64,000 nt of DNA from an uncultured Halomonas sp. (GCF_946887195.1 NZ_CAMPKE010000004.1:1-64000); one strand, 5' to 3'. Numbered from the stretch's first letter, positions 27,627 to 36,569 are shown. Numbers and translations are program-made. Notes: generated by a model not told the origin, from the sequence alone.

Positions 27627-28112
27627 CTAACCGCTTACGCGCTCGATATGCTCGCGGTAGAAAGCATGGCAATTGGCTAAGGACCGATTGAGCAATTCGT
27701 AGAGATCGCAAGCATCATTGATGTTGTCGGCAATGGCGGCATTATCGGTCAGGTACTCATGAGCGAAGGCATTGCGCAGCATGCGAGCTTTTAGCCAACA
27801 CTCCAACTCATCGACCACACCGAATTTTTCCATGCGATTTAGGGTATCGAGTAGCGAAACGTCTTGACTCGTATCTTCCAGGCTCGCACGCGCCAAGGCA
27901 CGAAACAACTTGCCGACCATGTAGTCCTTAAGCTTACCGAAGCGACTGAGATAAAGGTCTAGCCGATCGATCGTGTCATCATCGAGCTGCGGCACTTGCT
28001 CTGCCTGCAGTGGGATATGGGGTTGTACCTGATGATGCGAGCGCGCCAGGTGTGCGTGCATACGTTCCGCAATCGCCAACGCTTCTTGCAAAAGGGCCTC
28101 GGGCGCTTTCAC
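27627..28112 (-). CDS. HEPN-domain protein, HepT-like toxin candidate (pair B)
   Basis: A 161-residue helical HEPN protein starting at a GTG (28112) that overlaps the TGA of the nucleotidyltransferase gene. The longer ATG frame to 28214 is internal to that gene and rejected. ARMLRNAFAHEY contains the RX4H catalytic motif (Arg113, His118). It shares only patterns with pair A (LxRxEKxGxxD...W...RxxRN), so the two pairs are not a recent duplication. A minus-strand terminator lies about 165 bases downstream. Confidence 0.8.
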   Translation of the reverse strand: MKAPEALLQEALAIAERMHAHLARSHHQVQPHIPLQAEQVPQLDDDTIDRLDLYLSRFGKLKDYMVGKLFRALARASLEDTSQDVSLLDTLNRMEKFGVVDELECWLKARMLRNAFAHEYLTDNAAIADNINDACDLYELLNRSLANCHAFYREHIERVSG

Positions 28113-28411
28113 AACAACACTCCGTGATCCAGGGCATCCCGATGAATGGGCGCCAAAGGTTGCTGCTCCATGCGCACCAATAGATCGATGCGCCGGGGGC
28201 CCAGTCGTTGCCATAATCGCGATAGCAGGCTTGTCTTCAAGTTCAGCAACGAGGCTTCCACCTCCCCCGTTGCTTCTATGTAAAGATCGATATCACCTCC
28301 TCTCGCCTGATCATCGACTCTTGAGCCAAACAGCCGAACGCACGAACCGGGCCCGAAAACCGCTACCGTCTCCTGCTTGATGATATTCGCTTGTTCGTGG
28401 GTAAGCCGCAT
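28109..28411 (-). CDS. MntA-like minimal nucleotidyltransferase, antitoxin candidate (pair B)
   Basis: A 100-residue protein with CVRLFGSRVDDQARGGDIDLYIE, the minimal nucleotidyltransferase motif (Gly29-Ser30, Asp40, Asp42). The start MRLTHEQANIIKQ parallels MRLTDNQRQIIQH of pair A. It precedes and overlaps the HEPN gene. As in known MntA/HepT systems it would keep the HEPN RNase inactive by AMPylation; this is family knowledge, not shown here. Confidence 0.82.
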   Translation of the reverse strand: MRLTHEQANIIKQETVAVFGPGSCVRLFGSRVDDQARGGDIDLYIEATGEVEASLLNLKTSLLSRLWQRLGPRRIDLLVRMEQQPLAPIHRDALDHGVLL

Positions 28412-28495
28412 GATAGCTCGCTGCTTTGCGAAAGGATGTACTTTCAGTTTAGGCGTAAGGTGATTGGAAGACTAGATGTCCAAGCCCAACATGGA

Positions 28496-28525
28496 ACTGC
28501 CCATCAGAAAATCCTGATGGGCAGT
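28496..28525 (-). terminator. Strong hairpin downstream of the H-NS-like gene
   Basis: A perfect 12-bp stem (28496-28507 with 28514-28525) around a six-base loop lies 70 bases after the H-NS-like stop. The T tract is poor on both strands, so it may act as a terminator with help from Rho or as an RNA 3'-end stabiliser. Confidence 0.6.
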
Positions 28526-28594
28526 CGTTCAGCCGGGCTGGCACTCAATACGGCCTTCTACGCGACGCTAACGATCGCGATCATCTATTGGCAT

Positions 28595-28885
28595 TCAGGC
28601 CTTGGCGTTGTTCTTCGGTGGGCGACCGCGGCGGCGCTTGGGCTGCTCACCGACCAGATCGTCGACCGATAGGCCGGCTTCGTTGATCGCTTCGCGGATT
28701 TCCGCCAGCTTGCGGGCCTTGAGTTCATCGCCCTGCTTGCGGCGATGCTCTTCTTCCTGCTTCTGTTCGATTACTTCGCCAATCACTTCCGCCAATTTAT
28801 GCAGCTGCTCCATACTCAATTGACGCGCGGCCGCACGGGCAACGTTCTTGTTACGGGCGATTCTTTCGAGAGATTCGGTGGACAT
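28595..28885 (-). CDS. H-NS/MvaT-like nucleoid protein
   Basis: A 96-residue protein with an N-terminal coiled coil (residues about 5-55, rich in Glu, Lys and Arg) and a C-terminal basic tail KRRRGRPPKN, an AT-hook-like GRP motif as in H-NS/MvaT xenogeneic silencers. The ATG at 28885 has GGAGGAGG upstream; the frame continues to 28981 without support. It lies between the acquired, AT-rich polysaccharide locus and the molybdenum cofactor block, so silencing of the former is a reasonable guess. Family subtype is uncertain. Confidence 0.78.
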   Translation of the reverse strand: MSTESLERIARNKNVARAAARQLSMEQLHKLAEVIGEVIEQKQEEEHRRKQGDELKARKLAEIREAINEAGLSVDDLVGEQPKRRRGRPPKNNAKA

Positions 28886-28940
28886 TGGCCTCCTCCATTT
28901 TGAGGGTCGAGTGACCGCACTAAAGGTTATTATTGTGAAA

Positions 28941-28968
28941 AGTATATGCTTACGATGGTATTTGGCAA
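28941..28968 (-). promoter_or_regulatory. Sigma-70 promoter for the H-NS-like gene
   Basis: On the minus strand TTGCCA (28968-28963) is separated by 16 bases from TATACT (28946-28941). Transcription would start near 28934, giving a leader of about 49 bases before the ATG at 28885. Confidence 0.55.
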
Positions 28969-29073
28969 GCAAAGCCTGCAATAAATTACTAGCAGTGATT
29001 TGCCGATTGGCGAATAAAAGAGTTTGCGAAGTTAAATACCGTGGCTGGCAATGGCAAACAATGCGGCCCGGAA

Positions 29074-30063
29074 TCAGCCGCCGGTCATGTTCATGAAGCG
29101 CACCACCTGAACGTCGCCATCGGTGGTGAAATGATGACGCTCGGGCTTGAGCGACATGGCCTCGACGATACGTGTCTTGAGCGCATCGATATCGCCAGGA
29201 TGACGACGCAACACCTCACGCAGGTCCACGGAGTGCTCATTGCCCAGACATAAAAGCAGCCGCCCTTCCACGGTCACGCGCACTCGATTGCACGTGGCGC
29301 AGAAGTTATGGCTATGCGGAGAAATGAAGCCAACGCGCGAAATGCTATCGGGCATACGGAAATAGCGCGACGGCCCCAGCGTGGTTTCGGCGGTGGGCAG
29401 CAAATCGTATCGCGCTTCGATGCTTGCCTGAACATCGTCGCTCGAGCAGTAAGTTTCCTCGCGTGAATGATCCGACACATCGCCAAGCGGCATCTCTTCG
29501 ATGAAGCTGATATCGATTTTTTCCTGACGAGCGAAGTCGACCAGATCGAGTACTTCGTCATCGTTGCGCCCCTTGAGAATGACCGCATTGAGCTTGATTC
29601 GCTCGAAGCCGGCGTCCTGGGCGGCATGCAGTCCATCGATGACCTTGCGTAGATCGCCGGTGCGCGTCAGGCGCTTGAAGCGCCCTTCATCCAGTGAATC
29701 GAGGCTGATATTGAGCCGTTGCAGGCCGCCTTGGCGCAGCGCCTTGGCATGTTTGACCAGGCCGGCGCCATTGGTGGTCATGGCGAAATCGCTGAGCCCA
29801 TCGAGCCGCCCGATATTCGTGACCAGTTCTTCGATGCCACGCCGAACCAGCGGCTCGCCACCGGTCAGGCGAATCTTCTCCACGCCCAGTTCGGTAAAGG
29901 CCTGGGCCACCGTGGTCAGCTCTTCGAGCGTCAGAACCTGAGCACGAGGCAGAAACGTCATCTCTTCGCTCATGCAGTAAACGCAGCGAAAATCGCAGCG
30001 GTCGGTCACCGAGATCCTCACATAGCGGACGACACGCTCGAAGTCGTCGATCAATTGCGTCAT
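29074..30063 (-). CDS. moaA: GTP 3',8-cyclase
   Basis: A 329-residue radical-SAM enzyme for the first step of molybdenum cofactor synthesis, converting GTP to 3',8-cH2GTP. The N-terminal cluster is CDFRCVYC (Cys23, Cys27, Cys30). The C-terminal cluster uses [18 protein letters not shown]. The protein ends in MTGG, the conserved Gly-Gly tail needed for activity in MoaA. Its ATG overlaps the moaE stop by four bases. It is the last gene of the cofactor operon. Confidence 0.96.
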   Translation of the reverse strand: MTQLIDDFERVVRYVRISVTDRCDFRCVYCMSEEMTFLPRAQVLTLEELTTVAQAFTELGVEKIRLTGGEPLVRRGIEELVTNIGRLDGLSDFAMTTNGAGLVKHAKALRQGGLQRLNISLDSLDEGRFKRLTRTGDLRKVIDGLHAAQDAGFERIKLNAVILKGRNDDEVLDLVDFARQEKIDISFIEEMPLGDVSDHSREETYCSSDDVQASIEARYDLLPTAETTLGPSRYFRMPDSISRVGFISPHSHNFCATCNRVRVTVEGRLLLCLGNEHSVDLREVLRRHPGDIDALKTRIVEAMSLKPERHHFTTDGDVQVVRFMNMTGG

Positions 30064-30518
30064 GAGGCCTCCCAGCGTTTTGCAGCGTGCTTGTCGGTGT
30101 CGCGTTCGGCCACCCAGTAATGGCCGCTTGCGGTGTGCTCCTTCTTCCAGAAAGGCGCACGGGTCTTGAGATAATCCATGATGAAATCGCAGGCCTCGAA
30201 AGCGGCCCGGCGGTGCGCACTGGCGACCGCTACCAATACGATAGAATCGCCAGGCGCCAGTCTGCCAATGCGGTGAATCAAACGCACATCCTGCAACGGC
30301 CAGCGCTCGCTGGCTTCGAGCACGATGCGCTCGAGGGCTTGCTCGGTCATGCCAGGGTAGTGCTCCAGGGTCAGTGCCGCGACATCCGGACGCTCGTTGA
30401 AATCGCGCACCAGTCCGGTAAAGCAGACCACTGCGCCGATATCGGTACGTTCGCCGATCAGCGCGCGTTGCTCGTCGCCGGCATCGAAGGCATCGGCCTG
30501 CACACGGATCATGCTCAT
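30060..30518 (-). CDS. moaE: Molybdopterin synthase catalytic subunit
   Basis: A 152-residue MoaE. It forms a heterotetramer with MoaD and inserts the dithiolene sulfurs into c[18 protein letters not shown], the [28 protein letters not shown] segment and the [19 protein letters not shown] stretch carry the conserved Arg, His and Lys residues of the active site. Coupled to the preceding moaC-moaD fusion and to moaA by four-base overlaps. Confidence 0.95.
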   Translation of the reverse strand: MSMIRVQADAFDAGDEQRALIGERTDIGAVVCFTGLVRDFNERPDVAALTLEHYPGMTEQALERIVLEASERWPLQDVRLIHRIGRLAPGDSIVLVAVASAHRRAAFEACDFIMDYLKTRAPFWKKEHTASGHYWVAERDTDKHAAKRWEAS

Positions 30519-31357
30519 CCTCCAGTCACCGGGGGGAAGAAAGCCACTTCATCGCCATCGGTCAACGGTGTGTTTTCGGCACTCATCACCTGATTGACGG
30601 CGCACAGCACGCGGCGTTCGCCAAGCAGTGAAAAGCGCGCATCCTGCACTTTCAGCGCCGCCTTGAGGCCGGCAACGTTCGGCGTGTCGAGTGCTTCGAA
30701 GGGAATCTCGAGATCGCTGATGCCCAGCCGTTCGCGAAGCTCGGCCAGGCATTTCACGTAAATGCATGGCCGCTCGGCACGCGGCGTCACGCCGATACAG
30801 CCGTCCTGGCATTCGCCGGTGACGATCGGCATTTCGCTGGCCTGAATGGCAGCTGGTAAAGCGTTCTCCCCTATCGTACCGCTCGCCTGGCGACGGTAAT
30901 CCCCCGATTTGCCGCCGGTCTTCGAGAGCAAAGCGATGTCGCCGATCCACATGTCCTTGTCGACCGCCTTGCACATGTCGTACAGCGTCAGGCAAGCCAC
31001 CGAGACCGCGGTCAACGCCTCCATTTCGACACCGGTGCGGCCATTGAGCCGGCACGTGGCCTGCACATCGACACAGGCATTGGCTTCGTCGAGCGTGAAT
31101 TCGACAGCCACCTTGGATAGCGCCAGGGCATGGCATAGCGGAATCAATTCATGCGTGCGCTTGGCGGCCTGGATGCCGGCGATGCGTGCGGTTGCCAGCA
31201 CATCGCCTTTGGGCAGCCCGCCTTCGGCCAGCAGTGCCAGGGTTTGCGGTTGCATGCGGATTCGCCCGCCGGCCACCGCCTCGCGGCGGGTTTCCGCCTT
31301 GTCGCCGACGTCGACCATATGGGCCTCGCCGCGCGCATTGAGATGAGTCAGGCTCAT
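30515..31357 (-). CDS. moaCD: Fused cPMP synthase MoaC and molybdopterin synthase sulfur carrier MoaD
   Basis: A single 280-residue frame. Residues 1-157 are MoaC, which makes cPMP from the MoaA product: [50 protein letters not shown] and [10 protein letters not shown] contain its catalytic Lys, His, Glu and Asp. Residues about 198-280 are Moa[16 protein letters not shown] through [14 protein letters not shown], ending in the free Gly-Gly that is adenylated and thiocarboxylated. A linker of about 40 residues contains a Met (residue 176, near 30832) that could allow internal initiation of MoaD, with only a weak AGG ahead. Overlaps moaE and moeA by four bases each. Confidence 0.93.
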   Translation of the reverse strand: MSLTHLNARGEAHMVDVGDKAETRREAVAGGRIRMQPQTLALLAEGGLPKGDVLATARIAGIQAAKRTHELIPLCHALALSKVAVEFTLDEANACVDVQATCRLNGRTGVEMEALTAVSVACLTLYDMCKAVDKDMWIGDIALLSKTGGKSGDYRRQASGTIGENALPAAIQASEMPIVTGECQDGCIGVTPRAERPCIYVKCLAELRERLGISDLEIPFEALDTPNVAGLKAALKVQDARFSLLGERRVLCAVNQVMSAENTPLTDGDEVAFFPPVTGG

Positions 31358-32628
31358 GTCAGCTCCCCGAAGGGTTGTAGGGTCACGGTCTCGCCCGGGG
31401 CGACATCGCCGCGCGCGTCTCCGATCTCGATCAAACAGTTGGCCGCCACCATCGATGACAGGATACCCGAACCCTGGCGCCCGGTGCTGCGCACGTGCAG
31501 GCGGCCTTCGTCATCGCAATGGTAGTAGCCCCGATGATAGTCCACTCGGCCCGTGCGGCTTCTGAGCGGTTCGTCGGCAATCGCCGTCAGGCGACGCGGT
31601 TGCCAGTGAATCTCGCCTTGCAGCGTGCGCAGTAGCGGCTGCACGAATTGCAGAAACGTCACCATGACGGCCACCGGGTTGCCCGGCAGGCCGAAAAACG
31701 GCACCTCGCGCTCACCGAGCACACCGAACGCCAATGGCCGCCCCGGGCGCATGGCGATGCGCCAGAAACCCAGCCGCCCGCTCTGCGCCAGCGCCGCCTT
31801 TATCCAATCGGCCTGGCCCACCGATACGCCACCGCTGGTCAACACCATATCGGCCATGCTCGCCGCTTCATCGAGGGCCGTGCGTATTCGATTCCGGTCG
31901 TCATCGAGAATGCCGAGATCGACGATCTCGCAGCCCAGCGCGCGCAATAAGCCACGCAGCGAGTAGCGATTGGCATCGAAGATGCCCGCCGCCGGCAGCG
32001 GCTCGCCAGGGGCGGTGACTTCATCGCCGGTCGAGAATATCGCCACCCGTGGGCGACGATAAACGCGCGCACTGGCGACACCCAGCGAGGCCAGCAATCC
32101 CAAATGCTGGGCACGTAGCCGCGTGCCCGCGCCCAGCGCCATCTGGCCGCGCTGAATATCCTCACCGGCGCGGCGCACGTTCTGGCCGCGGCGAATCGTC
32201 TCGGCGCGCTGTATCTCGACCCAGTGCCGAGGCCCATCGCAGCCGAACACGAGCTGCTCACGCATGATCACGGTATCGGCGCCTTCGGGTACCGGTGCCC
32301 CGGTGGTAATCGTTACTGCCTCGCCATCGGCCAGGCGGTTTGCGTAATGCGAGCCGGCCAGCACGCCGCCAACGATGCTCAAGCGCGGCGCTGGCGCTTC
32401 CGGCCCGTTCCTCTCAGCCCAAGCGAGAGCAATGCCGTCCATCGCCGCATTGGTGTTCTGCGGCACGTCGATGGGCGATATCGCATCTTCGGCTAGCACG
32501 CGATTGGCCAGCGATTCCAACTCGACCGCCTCGGTCGCGAGCGAATGGGGCGCAAGTTCGCGCAGGGCCGCAAGTGCCTCATCGACACTCAACATGCGTT
32601 CGCCAAGATCGAAGCAGGACAGGCTCAT
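31354..32628 (-). CDS. moeA: Molybdopterin molybdenumtransferase
   Basis: A 424-residue MoeA, which inserts molybdate into adenylylated molybdopterin. [14 protein letters not shown] starts domain [15 protein letters not shown] is the conserved NSAMDGYA-like loop; [15 protein letters not shown] and [14 protein letters not shown] follow; [15 protein letters not shown] and [14 protein letters not shown] form the MogA-like domain. The frame is open to 32784, but the ATG at 32628, which overlaps the mobB stop by four bases, starts where the family does. Confidence 0.94.
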   Translation of the reverse strand: MSLSCFDLGERMLSVDEALAALRELAPHSLATEAVELESLANRVLAEDAISPIDVPQNTNAAMDGIALAWAERNGPEAPAPRLSIVGGVLAGSHYANRLADGEAVTITTGAPVPEGADTVIMREQLVFGCDGPRHWVEIQRAETIRRGQNVRRAGEDIQRGQMALGAGTRLRAQHLGLLASLGVASARVYRRPRVAIFSTGDEVTAPGEPLPAAGIFDANRYSLRGLLRALGCEIVDLGILDDDRNRIRTALDEAASMADMVLTSGGVSVGQADWIKAALAQSGRLGFWRIAMRPGRPLAFGVLGEREVPFFGLPGNPVAVMVTFLQFVQPLLRTLQGEIHWQPRRLTAIADEPLRSRTGRVDYHRGYYHCDDEGRLHVRSTGRQGSGILSSMVAANCLIEIGDARGDVAPGETVTLQPFGELT

Positions 32629-33197
32629 GGCTGCGCCGCCTCCCCGCGCGGCCGACGTCGCGACAGCCACTGGCCGGGCCAGGCGGCGATATACGACGCC
32701 AGCGCACCGAGATCGTTGAGATCGAGCAGCGCCACCGCGTCGGGCAGCGCCAGCGCTTCGTCGCTGGCCACCGCATGAATCCATGGATCCTGCGTAGCCA
32801 ACAAGGGCTTGTCGAGCGCCGGGCGGTGCAGTTCCAATTTGGGCAGCGGCCAGGCCTTGAAGCCTTCGATCAATACGATATCGGGCTTGAGCGGCCTGAC
32901 CTGATCGATCAACATCGCCAAGTCCGCCTCTTGCTGACCCGGCGTTTCCATCATCAGCGCGAAACGCGATTTCGAGGCGATCAGCATCGGCACGGCCCCG
33001 GCTTCGCGCAGGCGATGGCTATCTTTTCCCGGCTGGTCGATATCGAAGCTGTGATGGGCATGCTTGATGACCGCCACGCGCAGGTCGTGCTCGGCCAGGC
33101 GCGGCAGCAGCGCTTCGAGCAGTGTGGTCTTGCCCGTGCCGCTCCAGGCGGCGATGCCCAGTAGCGGCAGCGGTTCATTGGCTAAATCGAGAATCAT
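32625..33197 (-). CDS. mobB: Molybdopterin-guanine dinucleotide biosynthesis adaptor protein
   Basis: A 190-residue P-loop GTPase-like protein. LLGIAAWSGTGKTTLLEALLP is the Walker A region, VAVIKHAHHSFDIDQPGKDSHR is diagnostic of MobB, and DIVLIEGFK is the Walker B-like strand. It assists MobA in making the guanine-dinucleotide cofactor. The ATG at 33197 has AAGGATG ahead; the frame upstream to 33488 has no family resemblance. A 145-base gap without a gene separates it from mobA. Confidence 0.92.
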   Translation of the reverse strand: MILDLANEPLPLLGIAAWSGTGKTTLLEALLPRLAEHDLRVAVIKHAHHSFDIDQPGKDSHRLREAGAVPMLIASKSRFALMMETPGQQEADLAMLIDQVRPLKPDIVLIEGFKAWPLPKLELHRPALDKPLLATQDPWIHAVASDEALALPDAVALLDLNDLGALASYIAAWPGQWLSRRRPRGEAAQP

Positions 33198-33342
33198 GAC
33201 ATCCTTGTACGACTGGCGGTTGATGAGCGCTTGCCTGATCGTTACGCAAGCGGCGTACCGATGCCAGCGACCGTATGGCAGAAAAAGCCGAAATAAGCTC
33301 CCGATATTTCCGATCCGGTACCGCCTATCGCTCCACCCTGGG

Positions 33343-34005
33343 TCAGGATGACCCGGTGACGCCAAAATGTGTAGCAAGCGCGGCGCTGTCCTCGGGGCTA
33401 TTGAGATTGGCAAAGGCCTCCGGCTGGTCGCTGAAATCCACGTAGTGCCAATCATGGCGAGCATACCAGCGGTCGATCTTGCGCTCACCGGTGGCCAGGG
33501 CGTCGCCCAGGTCGTCGACCAGCGCCCGCCGAATCAGCGCGACGACCGGGTGAGCGCGCTCACCGTCATGGGCCACGGCGATGTCGCCATCACCAATCCC
33601 CTTTTGCAAGCGCGCCACGAGATCGAGCGGCAATGCCGGCGTATCGCAGGGCACCACCAGCACCCACGGCGTCGAGGCCGCCGACAGGCCGCTCCAGATA
33701 CCCATCAGCGGACCCTGGAAACCGCCTTCGCGATCCTCGATCACACGCGCGCCGAGTTCACGGTAAGCCTCCAGCGAGCGATTGGCATTGATCAGTACCG
33801 GCCCGGCCTGCTGCTGAATGCGCGATAGCACATGCATTATCAATGGCCGCCCGACGAAGTTCGTCCAACCCTTGTCGACGCCGCCCATGCGCCGCCCCTG
33901 CCCGCCGGCGAGGACCAGCACGGTGATGTCGTCGATGCGGGTTCCATCCAAGGCGGCTTTATCCACGCCAGTTTCGTCCGATGGCGGTCTCATGAAGTTG
34001 TCCAT
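33343..34005 (-). CDS. mobA: Molybdenum cofactor guanylyltransferase
   Basis: A 220-residue nucleotidyltransferase that links GMP to molybdopterin. VLVLAGGQGRRMGGVDKGW at about 29-47 is the GTP-binding signature; FQGPLMGIWSGL and VVPCDTPALPLDL include the metal-binding Asp. The first 24 residues precede the family start and may be a short extension; the Met at residue 5 is an equally plausible start. It follows tupC by 72 bases in the same direction, joining uptake and cofactor assembly. Confidence 0.93.
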   Translation of the reverse strand: MDNFMRPPSDETGVDKAALDGTRIDDITVLVLAGGQGRRMGGVDKGWTNFVGRPLIMHVLSRIQQQAGPVLINANRSLEAYRELGARVIEDREGGFQGPLMGIWSGLSAASTPWVLVVPCDTPALPLDLVARLQKGIGDGDIAVAHDGERAHPVVALIRRALVDDLGDALATGERKIDRWYARHDWHYVDFSDQPEAFANLNSPEDSAALATHFGVTGSS

Positions 34006-34077
34006 TTGGTCAGATTAGCATCTGCAACGATCGTCGCCCAGCGTGGAACACCGGCGTTGTCTTGCAGTGCTTTCAGA

Positions 34078-34749
34078 CTAACGCAAGGCGGGATCGGACT
34101 CACGCCGCTCGGCGACATCGTCGAACAATTTACCGTCGTCCAAACGCCAGCGCCGGTGACAGCGTGCGGTCAGCGAACTGGGATGATGGGCACTCAGCAG
34201 AATGGCGCAGCCGGCCAGGGTCAAGTCGTCGATCAGGGCATCGACATCGGCGATGGCGCGGGCATCGAGATTGGCGGTGGGTTCATCGAGCAGCAGAACG
34301 CGCGGATTCAGAAGCCAGGCGCGGGCCAAGGCCAGGCGCAAGCGCTCGCCGCCGGATAACGAACGTGCCGACTGGCGGGCGCGCGCCTCGAGACCGCACC
34401 AGGCCAGCATGCCGAGTGCGCGCTCGCGGGCCTGGGCACGCTGGAGCCCATGCCAGCGTGCGGCGAGCAGCAGATTCTGCAATACACTGGTATCGAACAT
34501 ATAAGGCTGCTGATGCAGATAGACCACTTGCCCAGGGCACGGCGGCGGCAGGGATTGCGCATCCAGCGACCAGCGAACCCGCCCCCGGCGCGGCGGTTCG
34601 AGACCCGCCAGCACCCTCAGCAACGTGGTCTTGCCGCTGCCGTTGTCGCCCTGCAGATGTACCATCTCATGGCCCGACCAGTGCAAGCGGTCGATGGTCC
34701 ATAGGGTATTCCCGGCAAAGCCATGGTCCAGTTCTTCGATATCGAGCAT
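34078..34749 (-). CDS. tupC: Tungstate/molybdate ABC transporter ATP-binding protein (TupC-like)
   Basis: A 223-residue ABC ATPase. LQGDNGSGKTTLLRVLAGLEPP is Walker A, SLSGGERLRLALARAWL the signature, and PRVLLLDEPTANLD Walker B, with a switch His in LSAHH. It is small and lacks a regulatory C-terminal domain, as in TupC. It starts 11 bases after tupB, and the preceding solute-binding protein identifies the system. Confidence 0.88.
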   Translation of the reverse strand: MLDIEELDHGFAGNTLWTIDRLHWSGHEMVHLQGDNGSGKTTLLRVLAGLEPPRRGRVRWSLDAQSLPPPCPGQVVYLHQQPYMFDTSVLQNLLLAARWHGLQRAQARERALGMLAWCGLEARARQSARSLSGGERLRLALARAWLLNPRVLLLDEPTANLDARAIADVDALIDDLTLAGCAILLSAHHPSSLTARCHRRWRLDDGKLFDDVAERRESDPALR

Positions 34750-34760
34750 TCAAGCCGCCC

Positions 34761-35468
34761 TCAGGAACTGAGTATTTGCCGGCCACGGCCGCGCAGCATA
34801 CCCAGCAGCAGGTTCAGGATCAGCGCCAACAGCAATAGCACCATCCCGAGTGCGATCCCCTGGGCATATTCGCCCTTGAGCGTTTCGAGCGCGATTGCGG
34901 TGGTGATGTTGCGGGTGAAATGTTCGATATTGCCGCCCACCATGATCGCGCTGCCGACTTCGGCGATGATTCGCCCGAACGATGCGACTATCGCCGCCAT
35001 GACGCCGAAACGCGCCTCGCCGAGCAACCGCCACAATGCCGCCCACCATCCCGCGCCATGTAGCCGCGCGGTCTCCCAGGCGCGCTGATCGATTCCCTGC
35101 AAGGCGCTGTGCAGCATCGCGACCAGCAGCGGCATGGCCAGCAGCCATTGGCCGATGATCATCGCCGGCTGGGTGAACAGCAATCGCCATTCGCCCAGCG
35201 GCCCGCTGCGCGACAGCAGCATGAACAGCAGCAACCCGACCACCACGGTCGGTACCGCCATCAGCGTGTTGGCCAGCGAGATCAGCAGCCAGCGCCCCGG
35301 AAACGTCAGCCGCGCCAGCAGTATCGCAATCAGCAATGCCGGTGGAACGGCAAACAGCATGGCGGTGAGCGAGACGCTGAACGAGACGCCGATGATTTCC
35401 CATAGATCGGGATCGAACGACAGCAACAACACCAGCGCATCGCCTGTCGTCTCCAGTAGCTCCCCCAT
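34761..35468 (-). CDS. tupB: Tungstate/molybdate ABC transporter permease (TupB-like)
   Basis: A 235-residue permease with five or six hydrophobic helices. LISLANTLMAVPTVVVGLLLFMLLSRSGPLG is a hallmark of TupB-type permeases. The EAA-like loop is ETARLHGAGWWAALWRLLGEARFG. It lies 27 bases after tupA and would form the membrane dimer with TupC. Confidence 0.9.
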   Translation of the reverse strand: MGELLETTGDALVLLLSFDPDLWEIIGVSFSVSLTAMLFAVPPALLIAILLARLTFPGRWLLISLANTLMAVPTVVVGLLLFMLLSRSGPLGEWRLLFTQPAMIIGQWLLAMPLLVAMLHSALQGIDQRAWETARLHGAGWWAALWRLLGEARFGVMAAIVASFGRIIAEVGSAIMVGGNIEHFTRNITTAIALETLKGEYAQGIALGMVLLLLALILNLLLGMLRGRGRQILSS

Positions 35469-35495
35469 CGGACTCCTTGGATTATCAAGGACGCA

Positions 35496-36377
35496 CTACT
35501 GCGCCGCTGCCTCGTTGACGGCCTGCTCGGCGGAGACCGTTTCGCCGGCGCTGGCATGAAAAAGCACCTGGCCATCGAGGCGAAACGCATCGATCAGCGC
35601 CTGGCCTTTCTCGGAAACCAGCCACTGTGCCAGGGCACGAGCGCCCTCGGTATTCAGATCATCATAGCGCTCGGGGTTGACCAGAATCACCTGGTAAGGG
35701 TTGAACAGGCGCGTGTCGCCCTCGACCAGCAGGGCCAGATCGAGCTTATCGCGCATGGCGAGCCAGGTGCCGCGATCGGTTAGCGTGTAGCCCTGCAACT
35801 CATTGGCCATTTGCAGCACCTTGCCCATGCCCTGGCCGACGGCGCGGTAACCCTCGAAATCCACCGCCAGGCCGGCGGCATCCCATAGCTTGAGCTCTTT
35901 CTTGTACGTTCCCGAATCGTCCCCACGCGATATGAACAGTGCATCGCTCTCGGCAATCTCGGCCATCGCCATGGCGACGTTTTCGCTGCCTTCGATATCG
36001 GCAGGATCGCTCGCCGGGCCGACGATCACGAAGTCGTTATACATCACGCCCTGCGGATTGACACCGTAACCGGCCTCGACGAACTCACGCTCGGCATCCG
36101 GCGCGTGGGTCATCACCAGATCGACATCGCCATCCTGACCCATGCGCAGTGCTTTGCCGGTCCCCACCGGTATGACCTGGATTTGATACGGGTGCTCGGC
36201 TTCGAACTCGGGCAGCAGATAATCGAGCAATCCCGAATTGTAGGTGCTGGTAGTGGTCGCCAGGCGCACGATGTCATCGCTGGCGACCGCGGGAGTGGCC
36301 AGTAGCGCGCTCATCGCCAATACCCCAGCAACTTCTCTCAATGCGCGTGCTTTCATGGTCATTGCCATTCCCCTCAT
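35496..36377 (-). CDS. tupA: Tungstate/molybdate-binding periplasmic protein (TupA-like)
   Basis: A 293-residue solute-binding protein with a signal peptide of about 32 residues (ALLATPAVAS). LATTTSTYNSGLLDYLLPEFE is the TTTS oxyanion motif typical of TupA, followed by VIPVGTGKALRMGQDGDVDLVMTHAP and SRGDDSGTYKKE. TupA proteins favour tungstate over molybdate; preference cannot be read here. The ATG at 36377 has CGAGGAG upstream. A sigma-54-type promoter lies about 70 bases upstream. Confidence 0.92.
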   Translation of the reverse strand: MRGMAMTMKARALREVAGVLAMSALLATPAVASDDIVRLATTTSTYNSGLLDYLLPEFEAEHPYQIQVIPVGTGKALRMGQDGDVDLVMTHAPDAEREFVEAGYGVNPQGVMYNDFVIVGPASDPADIEGSENVAMAMAEIAESDALFISRGDDSGTYKKELKLWDAAGLAVDFEGYRAVGQGMGKVLQMANELQGYTLTDRGTWLAMRDKLDLALLVEGDTRLFNPYQVILVNPERYDDLNTEGARALAQWLVSEKGQALIDAFRLDGQVLFHASAGETVSAEQAVNEAAAQ

Positions 36378-36444
36378 TGCTATCTCCTCGATGTGTTGGC
36401 ATTGCAGTGTCGATAGCGTCTGGTAACGCCACTACCCATTGATT

Positions 36445-36459
36445 AGCAAAGGGCGTGCC
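36445..36459 (-). promoter_or_regulatory. Sigma-54 (RpoN) promoter facing tupA
   Basis: Read on the minus strand, GGCACG-CCCT-TTGCT matches the -24/-12 consensus (GGCACG-N4-TTGCW) exactly, with the GG and GC at standard spacing. The start point would be near 36434, giving a leader of about 57 bases before tupA. A sigma-54-dependent regulator gene begins 150 bases away in the opposite direction. Confidence 0.72.
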
Positions 36460-36569
36460 GCCTTGGTGTAATCGCTGCCATAGGGCGTGACAATTGCCGT
36501 ATTCGATCGCGATCTTTACTATGAAAAAACTGACAAGCGCACATGAGATGCGCCAAACCGACCCAGCGT

